A stretch of DNA of 64,000 nucleotides from Macrosoma leucophasiata (GCA_036365455.1 JAWQUS010000004.1:6083501-6147500); one strand, 5' to 3'; shown: positions 32,546 through 43,062, counted from the first letter of the stretch. The notes: generated from the sequence alone by a model not told the origin. Made by a program: numbers and translations.

Positions 32546-33095
32546 TGTTGAGTAATTAAACTATTGGTTTCAGAAGGCGTTCTGTGTCTTCGTGAGTTAA
32601 AGTAAGAAGCCAGTCTTTGCATTTCTTTTAATTTCTGCAGAGGAAGAGAATAAATGTGTAGTTCTTTATTTATTTTATTATAAAGCAAAGGACTAGCGTG
32701 AAAATAGTGTCGACTAGCTAGGGATGTACGATGTGGTTCAGTACGACAAACTTTGTCTGATCTTCGTTTATTAGAAGTAAAATCAGGGTTATAGGGTACT
32801 TCCGAATGTTTCCTCATTACTGCATTTAGGATAAATAATTGATTTCGATCACAATATTGCGATAAAGAATCAGGTGAATAGCATTTGAGTAATTCGTAAA
32901 GTAAACGTTAAGTAAATCACTTTTCACTTCATTGATTGAAATTTGCAATTAATATAATACAATGCCATTTTGATAGGGGTTATTGGTATTATAATATCAA
33001 TCTTCATAAATAATCAAATAGATAAATGCATTTCAATCAAAATGTTTTTAGGTTAATGTTGCTAAATAAAGCATGGTAAGTGGATGACTGTCCAT
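32546..33095. other. Unassigned sequence
   Basis: The minus strand is open over 32473-32817, but the N-terminal part lies outside the simple repeat and shows no known motif. Not called as a gene. Confidence 0.35.
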
Positions 33096-33270
33096 TTTTT
33101 TTTATGTAATTGAAGTGGCAAACAAGCCTCCAGTTCAAATTGTAGTTAAGTAACGACTGCAGCCTATAGACACCCACACAAAGACCAAGGTCAAAATGCA
33201 GATGCGTTACTACTCCTGAGATCTAAGGTGTTATTTATGCCTCTGTGCCGGAAATTACAGGGCCTTAAAC
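33096..33270 (-). repeat. M retroposon, 5'-truncated
   Basis: Minus-strand copy with a T-run then 'aagtggcaaacaagcctcca', cut at 'attacagggccttaaac'. Confidence 0.85.
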
Positions 33271-33655
33271 AATGTGGGCTCCGCTACATATTACCTACCG
33301 CCACTACGGCTTAGCGGCTAAAGGCAGTCGTCGCGGTCGTTCAAATGCCTCGAGTATACCGTTGACAGAGCGCACCACATGATGCTCACCGTGGATAACG
33401 TGGTGCACTAGACGATGGTTCAGAGATGGTTGCAGTGGCCCAGGAAGACCAAGACTGACTTACCATGACCAAATAGGTCGAGTTCTGTTGGATGGTGCGG
33501 TCTAAAGTGTTAGGAATCGGCGTGCATGCATGAAGAGAATTATGAGAATAGATAAGGCACGCGAGGTATGTCACGACCGGGATATCTGGCGCTCTACACT
33601 CTCTGCCTACCCCGCTAGAGACCTGGTGTGAATATACATACACTGCCTACGAACA
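33271..33655 (+). pseudogene. Decayed LINE 3' coding end
   Basis: From about 33415, 'ggttgcagtggcccagga' to 'ctagagacctggtgtgaa' is an older relative (several substitutions, one stop in frame) of the LINE at 33656-34165, placed directly upstream in the same orientation. 33275-33410 is GC-rich and unassigned. Confidence 0.75.
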
Positions 33656-34165
33656 TCAAGTTATACAAGGATATAGGTATAACATATACATTCCTTTTAT
33701 ATGGAAGCGAGAGCTGGGTATGCAGGAAAGAGCATGAAAGTAAGTTGAACGCGGTCGAGATGAGATCTTTGCGCAAGATCTGCGGTGTATCACTCACCGA
33801 TCGCGTTCGTAATGAAGATGTAAGAAAGAGACTTTGTGTGAATGATAGTATCGGTGTAAAAATGAAAAAAGGCATGCTCCGATGGTTCGGGCATATAGAA
33901 AGAATGTCGAATGAGCGAATGACTAAACAGATATACAATGCGAATGTGGATGGTTGCAGAGGCCCAGGAAGACCAAGGCTGACCTACCATGACCAAATAG
34001 GTCGAGTTCTGTCTGATGGTGGGGTCAAAAGTCTTAGGAATCGGCGTGCATGTATGAAGAGAATGATGAAGGTAGACGAGGCACGAGAGGTTTGTCAGAA
34101 CCGGGATGTCTGGCGCTCTACACTCTCTGCCTACCCCGTTAGGGACCTGGCGTGAAGATACATAC
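33656..34165 (+). pseudogene. Young LINE, C-terminal part of the polyprotein
   Basis: An open frame of about 165 codons to the TGA at 34153, then a (CATA)n tail. In order: 'LLYGSESW' (end of the RT region), 'MRSLRKICGVSLTDRVRNED', 'LRWFGHIERM', 'GPGRPRLTYHDQ' and 'VWRSTLSAYPVRDLA'. The ATG at 33628 lies in flanking DNA, so it is not a true start. No catalytic YxDD box is present; the copy is 5'-truncated and inactive. The last 300 bp are almost identical to 28043-28370 and 52879-53045, implying an active source elsewhere. Confidence 0.88.
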
Positions 34166-34256
34166 ATACATATACATTCAAACTAAGTTGACGTACGCTA
34201 CTTTGCCAAAACACTTGGCTACTCTCTCTCCCTCTGATGAAGAACGCTTGTCGTAC
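34166..34256. other. Unassigned sequence
   Basis: Short interval. Confidence 0.4.
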
Positions 34257-34670
34257 TTAGGACCTTAGTCGAAGATGATGACTTCTATCACTTTGTTGTA
34301 CGTCACTATAGCAATAGTCGGTGAGCGCTTGAATTTGCCTTTGAAAGCCATCGTCTACGACTTTACTTTCGAGGATTTTAAGCGGTTTCTGAGTCCCCAA
34401 GCGGACATATCGTGTAAAATTGCACTTGTCTTCCATTCGATGTTGGCTCTGCAAGAGTCGCCCATTACAGCCATGATATCAGCGACCATCTCCACATCTT
34501 CTGGCTTTAGAAGGCAAAGGAGGACATTGAACAAACTGCCATATATCTGCACATAGAATGCCAAATCCAATGAAAAGGATTTCCAGTTTCGTAACAGTTC
34601 TTTCGTCAGAATAAAAAAAAAAGTAGATATACAGTATAAAAAATAAATGGCAGTCACATCCAGTAATCAA
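34257..34670 (-). pseudogene. Gene-like fragment on the minus strand, unassigned
   Basis: Protein-like composition with two overlapping frames (34657 to 34355 and 34454 to 34257), suggesting one coding remnant with a frameshift near 34400. The residues around 34500 read 'LLKPEDVEMVADIMAVMGD', reminiscent of N-terminal stretches of insect membrane or P450-type proteins, but too short to name. Repeat-free. Confidence 0.3.
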
Positions 34671-35216
34671 TCAGCCGTCAATCGATTGACACGTGTTGGG
34701 GTGGAAGTGCGCGTCAGAGGAACACGTGCGATCCACCCTTTCATTATAAATCTGGTGCTTATTAACTGTGTGTACGCATATGGCCACCTTTAAATATGAT
34801 ATGTGGTTTGTTTAACTGATGCAATAGGTTAGTGATAGCAAACTCTATTGCTAGATACTTAAACAAGTAATCTGTCCCGGGTATATCTGGGACGGATTAC
34901 TGACGTTCGGATTTTCCAATGAAGAAGATTGTCTGCCAGTGGTAGATATACCTACATTATAAAAGAAGAAAAAACGGGCGAAGTTAATATTCCCACATAG
35001 ATCTTTATTTATCTATTCCGTGAATATTGCAAGCATCTACCTGTTTGTTATTAATACCAAGATACCTACTTTAGTAATTTCGTATTTAAATCATTCCAAT
35101 TATAATTTTATCTTAAAAACATATATATGTCGACTATTGGGTAGGTAGGTACTCATTGCTCAAAACCATAAAGTTTCAAATTTTTTCATCCATTGAAAGT
35201 AAAACTAAAAACTTTG
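34671..35216. other. Unassigned sequence
   Basis: Contains 'tgtcccgggtatatctgggac' at about 34873, a small imperfect palindrome. No gene. Confidence 0.4.
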
Positions 35217-35585
35217 ATATGAAAAAGCAGGCATTATGGACATGTAAAATATGCAAACATTAAAAATAATTAATACATGCCTCTCGGAATTCTTTGATGA
35301 CAGCAAACGATCAATAAAAACAATTGGTGCAACGTATAAGTGAATATTTTTAACCGAGTTCAAAAAACGAGGTTCTTTCTCATTACTAAATGTTTTACAT
35401 TATAGGTATTTTAGTAATGAGAAAGAACCTTCTCGTTTTTTGAACTCGGTTAAAAATATTCACTTATACGTTGCACCAATTGTTTTTATTGATCGTTTGC
35501 TGTCATCAAAGAATTCCGAGAGGCATGTATTAATTATTTTTAATGTTTGCATATTTTACATGTCCATAATGCCTGCTTTTTCATA
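35217..35585. repeat. Long near-perfect hairpin
   Basis: 35217-35390 is the reverse complement of 35410-35585; the only difference I found is a 3-base indel (near 35370/35430). The loop is about 19 bases. The flanks show no terminal repeats, TSD or known family. Transcription across it would give a double-stranded RNA stem of about 174 bp. Confidence 0.93.
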
Positions 35586-35892
35586 TTTTTTTTTTGTAAA
35601 ACTATTCTATTTTCCACTAATTAATCGCAATAAACAAACTCGATTGTTTAAATCAATTGTTTTTATATTAACACACATTAGCTGTCCCGACGACCGTATA
35701 CCGTATACCCGAACCACAGTATAGATCTATATTTACATTGTGCCCGAACTTCGTTTCGCCTGGTTAAGTTAACCAGGAGATACGAAGTTTATTAGTATAA
35801 TACGTATACATATTTGGAAATTGAGAAATTTCCTGGAGATGATATTCAGCCAAATACTAGTAGGTAACTAATAAATACAATGGCCCTCAGGC
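35586..35892. other. Unassigned, with a small R-like piece
   Basis: 35740-35795 ('cgaacttcgtttcgcctgg', 'ccaggagatacgaagtt') resembles an R repeat end folded on itself. Confidence 0.35.
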
Positions 35893-35985
35893 ATGTTGCA
35901 CATCGAGCGTAGGAAAGAGACAGTGGGCAAGTTCCGACATCGACAACATGATCTCTGCCGCACGAAATATCAACCGGTATTCATG
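35893..35985 (+). mobile_element. N7 DNA element, left fragment
   Basis: 'ttgcacatcgagcgtagg' to 'gatctctgccgcac' matches the left part of 44223-44445. Confidence 0.65.
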
Positions 35986-36008
35986 AGTACCTAGCTAGAG
36001 GTAGTTTT

Positions 36009-36240
36009 ACTGGTGGTAGAGCTCCAGTGACGGAGCTCGCGGGCGTAGTCACCACCGCATTACCTTATATACTTGCCGCTAAATGGTAGTGTTCAGCACT
36101 ACCGTGTTCCCTTCAGGTGGTAATGTACGGCCCTGTAATTTCCGGCACAGAGGCATAACACCTTAGGCCTCAGGAGTAGTAACGCATCTGCATTTTGACC
36201 TTGGTCTTTGTGTGGCTGTCTATAGGCTGCATTCATCATT
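36009..36240 (+). repeat. M retroposon, 3'-truncated
   Basis: Good copy until 'tgcattcatcatttgg', where unrelated sequence begins. Confidence 0.85.
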
Positions 36241-36669
36241 TGGAACAAAGGATCAATGGAATTTTCTGGATATTTTTTCGGACAAAACGCTATATATTAA
36301 ATCACCAGCCAACTTATAATGTTTTTGTCGTGCATTGGACTCAAAATAAATACAATATCCGCGCAGTTCAATTCGTCAGCTGAGGTAGATGGGGCGACGT
36401 CATGCCCCATAAACTGTTACGCATTGAGAATCATGACCCTTAACTTTAAGAAAAATCACAGAAGTAAAAAATATTTTGCCACTTGTTTATTTACTGATAA
36501 AATTTCGGTGGAGTTCAATTTAGGTAGCGTGAACACTGCTGTGGCAATTACAGAATGGAAATCATACAAAATCTTAGAAAATTAGGAAAAGAATATGTCC
36601 GATCTCATATTGAAATTGAGAGTGATTTTTATATTAAGTAGTTATGTTACTTTTTTTTATTTTTTATGT
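36241..36669 (+). other. Repeat-free segment with an open frame
   Basis: Open from ATG 36319 to a stop ending 36585 (88 codons), mixed composition, no motif known to me. It lies between two M copies. It could be an exon fragment or chance. Confidence 0.25.
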
Positions 36670-36868
36670 ACCGGTCAGGTGGTACTAGGTAGGTAATGTA
36701 CGGCCCTGTAATTTCCGGTACAGAGGCATAACACCTTAGGCCTCAGGAGAGGTGACGCATCTGCACTTTGATCTTTGTCTTTGTGTGAGTGTTTATAGGC
36801 TGCAGTCATCACTTAACATGAATGTGAACTGCATGCTTGCTTGCCACTTCAATTACATTTAAAAAAAT
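36670..36868 (+). repeat. M retroposon, 5'-truncated
   Basis: 'accggtcaggtggtactagg' to 'cttgccacttcaattacat' and A-run. Confidence 0.85.
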
Positions 36869-37328
36869 ACAAATTCCCAAATACCAGCAGTCCAAATAAG
36901 CAGCATCCACGGACTCAAACATCTGTCAGACATTTACTACTACACTTCTTAAATCATAACTCTTTTCAAACACGCATACCTAAACACATCTCTGAACCAT
37001 GTGATGAACCAATAAATTCTAAAACGTTTTGTTTACCAAAGATTAAAATCTGAAGCACGAGACTGCGGATGAAACTAAAACAAACGCCATTGTTAACGTC
37101 ACAAAAAACATTTCGATATGCATCGGTACCGTCAAAATGTTTGCACGTCATACGTTATCTTCATCAGCTTCGTTCAGGAAATCGCCAATTGGAGAACAAT
37201 GGGGTTAGGCTCTTTCAGGTTGTGGCAGTTTTTGTTAGACCCGTTTTAGAATCTGTATGTTTTAATTTCAAAAAGGCTTCCTGGTTTGAAAATATTTTTT
37301 TTAAGTTTTTTTATTTCTAGTATTGAGG
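36869..37328. other. Unassigned, with one copy of a local direct repeat
   Basis: 37185-37265 ('gaacaatggggttaggctc', 'gtggcagtttttgttagacc') recurs at 37728-37805 beyond the H1 element. Short open frames at 36841-37053 and 37069-37320 lack motifs. Confidence 0.45.
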
Positions 37329-37607
37329 CATAGAGCAACACCGCAGGGCAGGCTTTCCCCTCTGTCAAAGTACAAGCCGAAATGGGCTTATACCTATCGC
37401 CTAGATGTTTAAATGTGTGCGTGAAATTGTTTCTGTATTTTGTTAAAGTCAAGGTATGAGTTTCGTAGTAATAGACGATTTTTGTGGTGTGCGTGTGTGT
37501 TGCACGCATTTCCCCCCGCAAAAAAGACAGACTGTTTTGCATCGGTAATAAACGCTATAGCTACTCCCCTCCAGTCAGCCGCGGCTGGTGACCCGTGCTG
37601 CTCTTTG
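37329..37607 (-). mobile_element. H1 hAT-type MITE
   Basis: CATAGAGCAACACC at the left, GTGCTGCTCTTTG at the right, exact 8 bp TSD TATTGAGG (37321-37328, 37608-37615). Inverted relative to 2341-2626. Confidence 0.9.
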
Positions 37608-37727
37608 TATTGAGGTTACAGATTTATTTTAATATATTATCTACATATTATTACGTGCCTCTATAATTATTCTTTGGGAATTGTACTCGAATTGTATCTA
37701 CCATACCGTCACAAAAATATGACTATA

Positions 37728-37805
37728 TGAATCGGAACAATGGGGATAGGCTCATTAAGCTTGTGGCAGTTTTGTTAGACGCGTTTTAGATTCCATATTT
37801 TATTT
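37728..37805 (+). repeat. Second copy of the 37185-37265 repeat
   Basis: Same orientation, roughly 85% alike by eye, continuing to 'cgttttagattcc'. Confidence 0.65.
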
Positions 37806-37950
37806 ATAAGTCGGTAAACCGACTTCCAAAGCTCAGCAATTTCAAATCACTTTGACAAAAACTTATGGAACACATATGTTGCACACACATAAAAGAACTG
37901 ACGGCTGTTGGGGCAGAAGAGTTTTCGAATAACGACCGCGTACTGGTCGT
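37806..37950. other. Unassigned sequence
   Basis: Short interval. Confidence 0.4.
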
Positions 37951-38126
37951 TACCACTCCTGTGGCCTAAGGTGTTATGCCTCTGTGCCGGAAATTACAGG
38001 GCCATACATTACCACCTGACCGGAACACGAAAGTGCTGAACACTACCATTTAGCGGCAAGTATAATAGGTAATCCTGTGGTTCCTACGCCCGCGAGCTCC
38101 GTCACTGGAGCTCTACTACCAGTAAG
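37951..38126 (-). repeat. M retroposon, 3'-truncated
   Basis: Minus-strand copy ending in intact 'gagctccgtcactggagctc' and 'accagta'. The A-tail side is missing. Confidence 0.85.
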
Positions 38127-38243
38127 TATTTAATCAAACAAAAAAAACTATTTAACTTAATATGGTAGGTCTCGAAATAGGACCTCTCACTAATTTCACC
38201 TTAATTTTGCAAACCTAACAGCCAGTTTTATAGCACTCGACAC
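38127..38243. other. Unassigned sequence
   Basis: Short interval. Confidence 0.4.
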
Positions 38244-38535
38244 AAAAAAAAACGCAATATTAAATTTTAACGACTTTTCCGCATCCTTCCAATGAGTGCT
38301 ATCATTTGAAAACCCATTGACAATCTGTCAATCGGTGAAACGTGTCGAAGTGCAGATAACACAAGTGTCACTTGAATGTCACTTGACTGTCAGTCTGCAT
38401 GTCCCTCGCGAATGGCACGCGCGGTAACTCTTAGTGCTCATGCACCTGATTGCTTCCGGACAAACTTATAATTTTAAAGGGTAGAAAATATTATGCTGAC
38501 TTAGATTTTATCATGATTTCTTCTTTTTAATTACC
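38244..38535 (+). repeat. 290 bp direct repeat, copy 1
   Basis: Aligned along its length with 39096-39390: 'tccgcatccttccaatgagt', 'cagataacacaagtgtcact', 'gcatgtccctcgcg', 'cctgattgcttccgga'. No transposon ends seen. Confidence 0.85.
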
Positions 38536-38663
38536 ATTTAGGGTGTGTTTTTCAAAATGAATACATTTTTTGACTGTTTATTTAAATAGGTACATTTTAT
38601 CTTTGAAATAATTTTTTAACATGACATTTGATAACATATGATGTTCTATCAAATTCAAAGCAT

Positions 38664-38757
38664 CGCATCTGCTCTTTTTGACAGACAGTTATTGTGCAGA
38701 TGTCTTTAGTAGTTTGGTTGTAGTAATCACTTACCCACCATCCATGTTGACTGCATC
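38664..38757 (+). repeat. M retroposon, old 3' fragment
   Basis: 'catctgctctttttgacaga' through 'ccatccatgttgactgcat'. Confidence 0.55.
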
Positions 38758-38759
38758 AT

Positions 38760-38945
38760 CATATCAGCCGAAAGATGCAGCAGTGGGCTGGACCAAAGGC
38801 TCCTCAAAAAGGATATCTGGGATATCCCATAATCGCCACGCCTGCCGTGCGGATTGGCGGCAGTTGCATCGCAGGACGCTGCTGGTCATCTTGCGTTATT
38901 GCACTTGCTACCGCCCAATTGGGATGGTTTGACCGCAATTGTTCG
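38760..38945 (+). repeat. LINE-like fragment shared with 44921-45060
   Basis: 'gtgcggattggcggcagttg', 'gggatggtttgaccgcaatt' and 'cggtggactgac' align with the second copy. Source element unidentified. Confidence 0.6.
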
Positions 38946-38954
38946 GTGGACTGA

Positions 38955-39022
38955 CTTTTCTTCTACTGAAAGATAATCCTTCTACTAGTCTGTAGAAGGA
39001 TTATCTTTCAGTAGAAGAAAAG
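38955..39022. repeat. 31 bp perfect hairpin
   Basis: 38955-38985 and 38992-39022 are exact reverse complements with a 6-base loop. It lies between the two copies of the 290 bp direct repeat. Confidence 0.93.
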
Positions 39023-39095
39023 CTTCCTTCTTCCGCTAGTATGTAGTAGGTAAGGTCGACACGTCAATAAGTCTGCATACTCGTACTTGTTTGTA

Positions 39096-39390
39096 AAAAA
39101 ATCGCAACGAAATATTGAATCGATCACTATTCCGCATCCTTCCTATGAGTGCTATCATTTGAAATGCCATTGACAATTTATCAATCGGTGAATCGTGTCA
39201 AAGTGCAGATAACACAAGTGTCATTTAAATGACACTTGTCTGTCTGTCTGCATGTCCCTCGCGTTTGACACGCGCGGTAACTGTAGCTGCTCAATGGTAC
39301 TTATACCTGATTGCTTCCGGACTGAATCATGTTTTGAAGGGTTGCAAATATTATGCTGAGTTAGATTTTATCGTGATTTTATCTATTTAT
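39096..39390 (+). repeat. 290 bp direct repeat, copy 2
   Basis: See 38244-38535. The middle of this copy has become locally palindromic ('aagtgtcatttaaatgacactt'). Confidence 0.85.
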
Positions 39391-39631
39391 TTGCAGGTTG
39401 TTTTGCATTTTGATTATAATTGTTGACTTTTCAGATGGACGGCTGATAAATGCCACTTCACGCCAGAAGTCCTCGAAGAGGAAGGCAAAAGAGACCTCCG
39501 ATTTGCCAGTTACATTTTGGCCCATGTAACAGGTTGCGAGCTTCTTGACATCTCCGGACACAACCAAATTCCGAGGTTCTGGGAAACTATAAAAAAATAG
39601 AAAAATTCTAATATAACCAGAGATAAAGGAT

Positions 39632-39785
39632 CTTACCTCGTACGAGGTGGATTAACGACCTAGTCTGGTGAAGGTCGCGGGCAATCGTTGGATGAGGGCG
39701 GCCCAGGACCGTTCGTTGTGGCAATCTTTGGGGGAGGTCTTTCTCCAGCAGTGGACGTCTTTTGGCTGACATGATGATGATGATG
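39632..39785 (+). pseudogene. RTE-type LINE, terminal coding fragment with (GAT)n tail
   Basis: Reads 'NRWMRAAQDRSLWQSLGEVF' followed by 'LQQWTSFG' and a stop at 39764, then (GAT)n. This end is characteristic of a widespread lepidopteran RTE-type LINE. Earlier codons are frame-shifted. Flanked by 7 bp duplications AAAGGAT (39625-39631, 39786-39792) inside an S-C SINE. Confidence 0.85.
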
Positions 39786-39857
39786 AAAGGATTTTACACC
39801 GTTATCACTGAAAGCCTCCGACCCGGGAATCGAGCCCAGGGCCCCACCGTAGTCGTA

Positions 39858-40079
39858 GCAGAGAATATGTAATAATACTACATATAGAATGGACACTTCG
39901 ACGTCCCGTCCGTTTTCCCCGCCTCACCCAACCTCCTCCCCTCTTATGGGCGACGTTTGGTATTCTCTACGTGCTACGCACACAGGTGCACGGGTAAATA
40001 CACGTCACTGATTGATGTCTGCGTAATAGAGACCATATTTAGCGTTTGTGTGGAATTTTAGCGGAGTGTCCGCGGTGTG
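39858..40079 (-). mobile_element. N1 non-autonomous element
   Basis: 'gcagagaatatgt' to 'gtccgcggtgtg', about 222 bp, matching the reverse complement of 60462-60684. Termini are not obvious inverted repeats, but 'ggacactt/ccg' occurs subterminally on both sides. The TSD here is short (perhaps GTA). Confidence 0.8.
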
Positions 40080-40122
40080 GTAATAATGACCTGCTACCAC
40101 TAGACTACTGAGGTAGTTAAGA

Positions 40123-40310
40123 TAAGGTAATGCGGTAGTACCAGTAAAATGTATATGATTACATCATTCACAAAGAACTAAAACGTAACTGCACAAGAAC
40201 TAATCAAGGTCGTGGTTATTGTAAGGCACGGCAAGCGCCGCCCACCGTACGATCTCACGATCGGCAACACTGACGCATCTCACAGATAAAGCTGGCGATA
40301 GAGCCTTATT
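40123..40310. other. Unassigned sequence
   Basis: Contains a possible M fragment, 'taatgcggtagtaccagta', at about 40127-40147. Confidence 0.4.
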
Positions 40311-40376
40311 TTATTTGTGACGGTGGCAAACAAGCGTGCAGTTCACGTGGATGTTAAGTGAAAACTTCAACCTTAA
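40311..40376 (-). repeat. M retroposon 3' tip
   Basis: 'ggtggcaaacaagcgtgcag' and 'gatgttaagtg'. It sits directly before the larger copy in the same orientation. Confidence 0.75.
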
Positions 40377-40380
40377 GATT

Positions 40381-40601
40381 TTTCTTATGTAATTGAAGTG
40401 GCAAACAAGCATACAGTTCACATTGATGTTAAGTGATAACTGCAGCCTATAGACACCCACACAAAGACCAAGGTCAAAATGCAGATGCGTTACCACTCCT
40501 GAGGCCTAAGGTGTTAAGCCTCTGTGCCGGAAATTACAGGGCCGTACATTACCACCTGACAGGAACACGACAGTGCTGAACACTACAATTTAGCGGCAAA
40601 A
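40381..40601 (-). repeat. M retroposon, 5'-truncated
   Basis: Minus-strand copy from 'tatgtaattgaagtggcaaa' to 'acaatttagcggcaa'. Confidence 0.88.
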
Positions 40602-40620
40602 GATGGATAAAAGGAAATAG

Positions 40621-40918
40621 ATAGATGTAACTTCACGCCTGTAATCCCGAAGGGGTAGGTAGAGGTAAACGCATGCATTCAAGCATACATGCAAACACCC
40701 ACTATTCGCCGGTTACGCTTTTGGCCCATGTAACAGGTGGCGAGTGGCATTACCAAACTTTGAGGTACTGGGAAATTTCCAGAAAATGGAAAAATCCCAA
40801 TTATACCAGAAATAAAACCTTTACACCATTATCTCTGATAACCCCCGTACCCGGGAATCGACCCCCAGCATAGTAGTAGTAGCCTGCTATCACTAGGTTA
40901 CCGAGGCAGTTAGATAGA
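40621..40918 (-). repeat. S-C SINE, full length
   Basis: Reference copy, about 298 bp. tRNA-like head at 40858-40918 on the minus strand (A box region 'ggtaacctagtgatagcagg', B box 'gggtcgattccc'), body, then tail 'gggattacaggcgtgaagtt'. Confidence 0.88.
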
Positions 40919-40957
40919 TAGTTGGGTAGTTACCTATAGATATCAGATAGATATCTG

Positions 40958-41158
40958 CTTAAAAACCAAAGGTCAAAATGCAGATGCGTTGCCACCCCTT
41001 AAAGTTATTGACTCTGTGATAGTTACTACGGAGCCGTACATTACCATCTAACCAGCACATGGTAGTGATGAACACGACCAAATTGACAGCTGATAGATTA
41101 GGTAATACGGTAATGCCTACGCGCTCCAATTCCTACAGCCTGGAACTTAACCACCAGT
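40958..41158 (-). repeat. M retroposon, old copy
   Basis: 'accaaaggtcaaaatgcaga' to 'ggaacttaaccaccagtg', much diverged. Confidence 0.75.
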
Positions 41159-42389
41159 GTACTTTCATCTTTTATTCCTATTTGCCTATGAGATGCTATT
41201 TCGATTATGATAAGATAAAATAATATAATACAATGCTGTAAAAACGTTTTCTGTCTTTTCTGTTCTCACAGAATGAATATAAAAAAAAATGTACGTTAAT
41301 TGCAAACAAAAAATCTACAACTTTCAGTATAAAGTTATTATTATAGTTCTAGAAAATTTAAAAAATAATAAGAATATAAAAAATATATGGTAAACAAAAT
41401 ATCTGACAGTTTTTTTAACGTTCATCGAATTACATCTCTAGAAAATACTTAGTCTATGGCATTGGTATGATCACCGCGTTGACGATTGTTTAAAACAAAC
41501 AACAACAATTTATTTTCGTCAACACTTAATAAAATCTTTATTGTTTTTATTGTTCTTAAGTCTCGAGTTGTTTTCGTTTGAGAACGCGCGAAGCGACTAT
41601 TGTTATGACTTTTATTAAACTATAAATGTTGTACACACATCTACCTAAAATGTCTTATACAACTATTGAGAGAAAATACATTTTCGCACGCTTTCTTTAT
41701 ATAATTGTTATCCCATAGTAAAGTAAGCGGTTGTGATTTTACAAGCAATAAAATTATAAATATTAATAAAATACATTTAAAAGTTACTCTTGTGCATCCA
41801 TTTTTACAGTGGTTATGCTGAGTGATAGAGTGATTAAGTACTTACTTATGAGTAACTTCATTTGTCTTCTACTTTTTAAGAGAGATATGAAATTTATGAC
41901 ATAGGTGGAGTACCTTATGTCTGAGTAGAGGAAATATATTTTTTTATTTATTCTTTATGTATGCACAGAAATTATACATAAGGCGGACTTAGGCGAAATA
42001 TATCTGCTCAGAATCCTTTAGATTTTAAAAATCTATATTTTCAGTTGTTACGTATATACTTAAGTTACCGTCAGTATGAACCAACTGTTGACTCATTCAT
42101 CTGTCCTCTGGCTCTATCCCCGTGTTTCTGTCTGGATCTTTAGTTCTATCCTGCCTTTGTTTCTGTTCCTCTGTTTGCATCCCTCTGTAACTATATCTCT
42201 GTAATCATTAAAAGCATAATTAGAATTATTCGAACTAATTAAATATTAGAAATTTTATTACGTCTGTAGAACTATGTTGGAATGTGCTTACGCTATTCGT
42301 CACAACTACTCCATTATTCTTTTGTTTTTCTTCAGTTCCTCTTCTACAACAAGCTGCATAAAAGGCACTTGAGCACTATTTATTAATTA
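41159..42389. other. Unassigned, with a Q tail remnant
   Basis: AT-rich. 41943-41995 ('tttatttattctttatgtat', 'aaggcggacttagg') is a Q tail on the minus strand. No gene seen. Confidence 0.45.
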
Positions 42390-42908
42390 AAAGGAGATGT
42401 TGCAAAAATATATGGACCTCCGGCCATGTATTGTACACAATATCATTAACAGGCAAAATAAAAAATAAAAACTTTTTTTACTGCATATTTTCACTTATTT
42501 AGCTTTGTTTGCAGTTACAAAATATTATTTGCAGTTAGAATTGCAACTCAAACCAACGTGGCGAGAATGGCGGGCGATGTCATTTTGACATATTTTTTTT
42601 TAATTGTTTTTTGATTTTATAGTACTTGGAGCAAAAAGTAATATTTTCTAAATACCTACTATCGAAATCGATTTCATGTGTTAATACTAAGAACTTCAAC
42701 TAATCGATTTCTAATTTAAAGAAGCGTCGGCTGTATCGCCGCCATGTTGAATATGGTTCAAAATGATAAAATCGTTTGAATTAAATGTGGTAGTAACTCT
42801 AAAATATATTCTTGAACAAATTAATTGTATTTTTTTAGGATTCTTCTTTAATTTACCCATTTTTTGAGGACGTGTACGAACTAGAGCCGAGTTCGCAACA
42901 TCTCCTTT
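42390..42908 (+). mobile_element. N3 DNA element, complete
   Basis: 519 bp bounded by exact 14 bp inverted termini, AAAGGAGATGTTGC. No transposase. Related truncated copy at 562-1060. The TSD is unclear because the flanks are TA-rich. Confidence 0.85.
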
Positions 42909-43062
42909 ATCCTATTCAAGGGTGAGCTACGGGGTGATGACGTAATCTTTTTAGTTGGATCATAGATAGTGTGGCACAGCGTGACAATAGAGTGAGGAGG
43001 TCAGAAAAAGCTTATTTTAGCGTGACATAATGAATGAACATAACAGTTTCAAAAGCGTTACA
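42909..43062. other. Unassigned sequence
   Basis: Ends with 'tgaatgaacataacagtttc' leading into the LT copy, probably part of the same retroposon. Confidence 0.4.

Larger units (their letters stand above)
39453..40122 (-). repeat. S-C SINE split by two insertions
   Basis: Three pieces of one minus-strand S-C copy: 39453-39631, 39786-39857 and 40080-40122 (the last with 'ctaccactagactactgagg' of the tRNA head). The LINE end at 39632-39785 and the N1 element at about 39858-40079 interrupt it. Confidence 0.85.

Noticed and set aside
33790..34167. Minus-strand open frames of 107 and 125 codons
   Set aside because: Antisense shadow of the LINE coding end.
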